NCBI GenBank assembly: GCA_023128455.1
Contig: JAGMDW010000047.1
Coordinates: forward strand, 1 to 14,537
Direction of reading: 5' to 3'
Origin: Desulfurellaceae bacterium
GTDB taxonomy: Bacteria; Campylobacterota_A; Desulfurellia; JAGGSF01
DNA length: 14,537 nucleotides
Part shown: piece by piece, positions 14,497-14,537 of the stretch
Layout: every line of letters begins with the position of its first letter
How positions within the stretch are numbered: position 1 is the first letter of the stretch
Translations under genes and position numbers: made by a program
Notes under the pieces: model-generated
What the model was told of the DNA's origin: nothing
The model's database searches: none
Seen by the model: the letters and a program-made list of their open reading frames with translations, nothing else

Positions 14497-14537
14497 AATT
14501 AACATCTTAAACTATATATAAGAAATTTTCAAGGGTT

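Noticed and set aside
14506..14537. Promoter for mglA (TTGAAA with TATATA or TATAGT)
   Set aside because: The spacers are only 6-10 bases, so the hexamers do not form a normal promoter. The true -35 may lie outside the window.
1..14537. tRNA, rRNA, CRISPR array, insertion sequence or riboswitch
   Set aside because: None seen on reading both strands; gaps between genes are 64 bases or less, too short for most of these.

Overview
This AT-rich bacterial window is almost fully coding. The left edge holds the end of a plus-strand min operon: the 3' part of minD, then minE. Sixteen genes on the minus strand fill the rest. They are tightly packed, often overlapping by a few bases, and no stretch over 300 bases lacks a gene. 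The MinD/MinE pair, a secreted protein with a Sec-type signal peptide and a membrane Cache-HAMP sensor point to a diderm (Gram-negative-type) bacterium. MglA/MglB, several roadblock proteins and a PATAN (DUF4388) protein fit deltaproteobacteria-like, Deferribacteres-like or candidate-phylum lineages, but the species cannot be named from the sequence.

In transcription order on the minus strand (right to left), the first ten genes (about 14500 to 8270) form a signalling island. They are an MglA-type small GTPase, a helical/coiled-coil protein with a divergent CheW-like C-terminus, a cysteine-rich protein, a roadblock/LC7 protein, a small acidic helical protein, a PATAN-TPR protein, a second roadblock protein, an unrecognised protein, a clear MglB-type roadblock protein, and a Cache-HAMP membrane sensor that stops right after HAMP. 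The GTPase and its probable MglB partner therefore sit apart, with seven linked genes between them. My inference is a GTPase switch (MglA/MglB) joined to a scaffold and a periplasmic sensor. It would control cell polarity, motility or another spatially organised process. It would resemble the Myxococcus polarity module but have other parts.

The remaining six minus-strand genes (8273 to 514) are mostly metabolic or housekeeping: an Opp/Dpp-type ABC ATPase without its partners, QueF (queuosine pathway), a divergent ATP-type PEP carboxykinase, a DJ-1/PfpI-family protein, valyl-tRNA synthetase, and a secreted FlgT-like/FG-GAP protein. This last gene runs convergently into minE, and their stop codons share the palindrome TTAA.

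The points most worth following are the GTPase island itself, the replacement of the usual MglA catalytic arginine (position 53) by lysine, the output-less Cache-HAMP protein with eight cysteines, and a candidate leaderless promoter flanked by two copies of a 10-bp direct repeat in the one sizeable gap inside the array (9467-9530).
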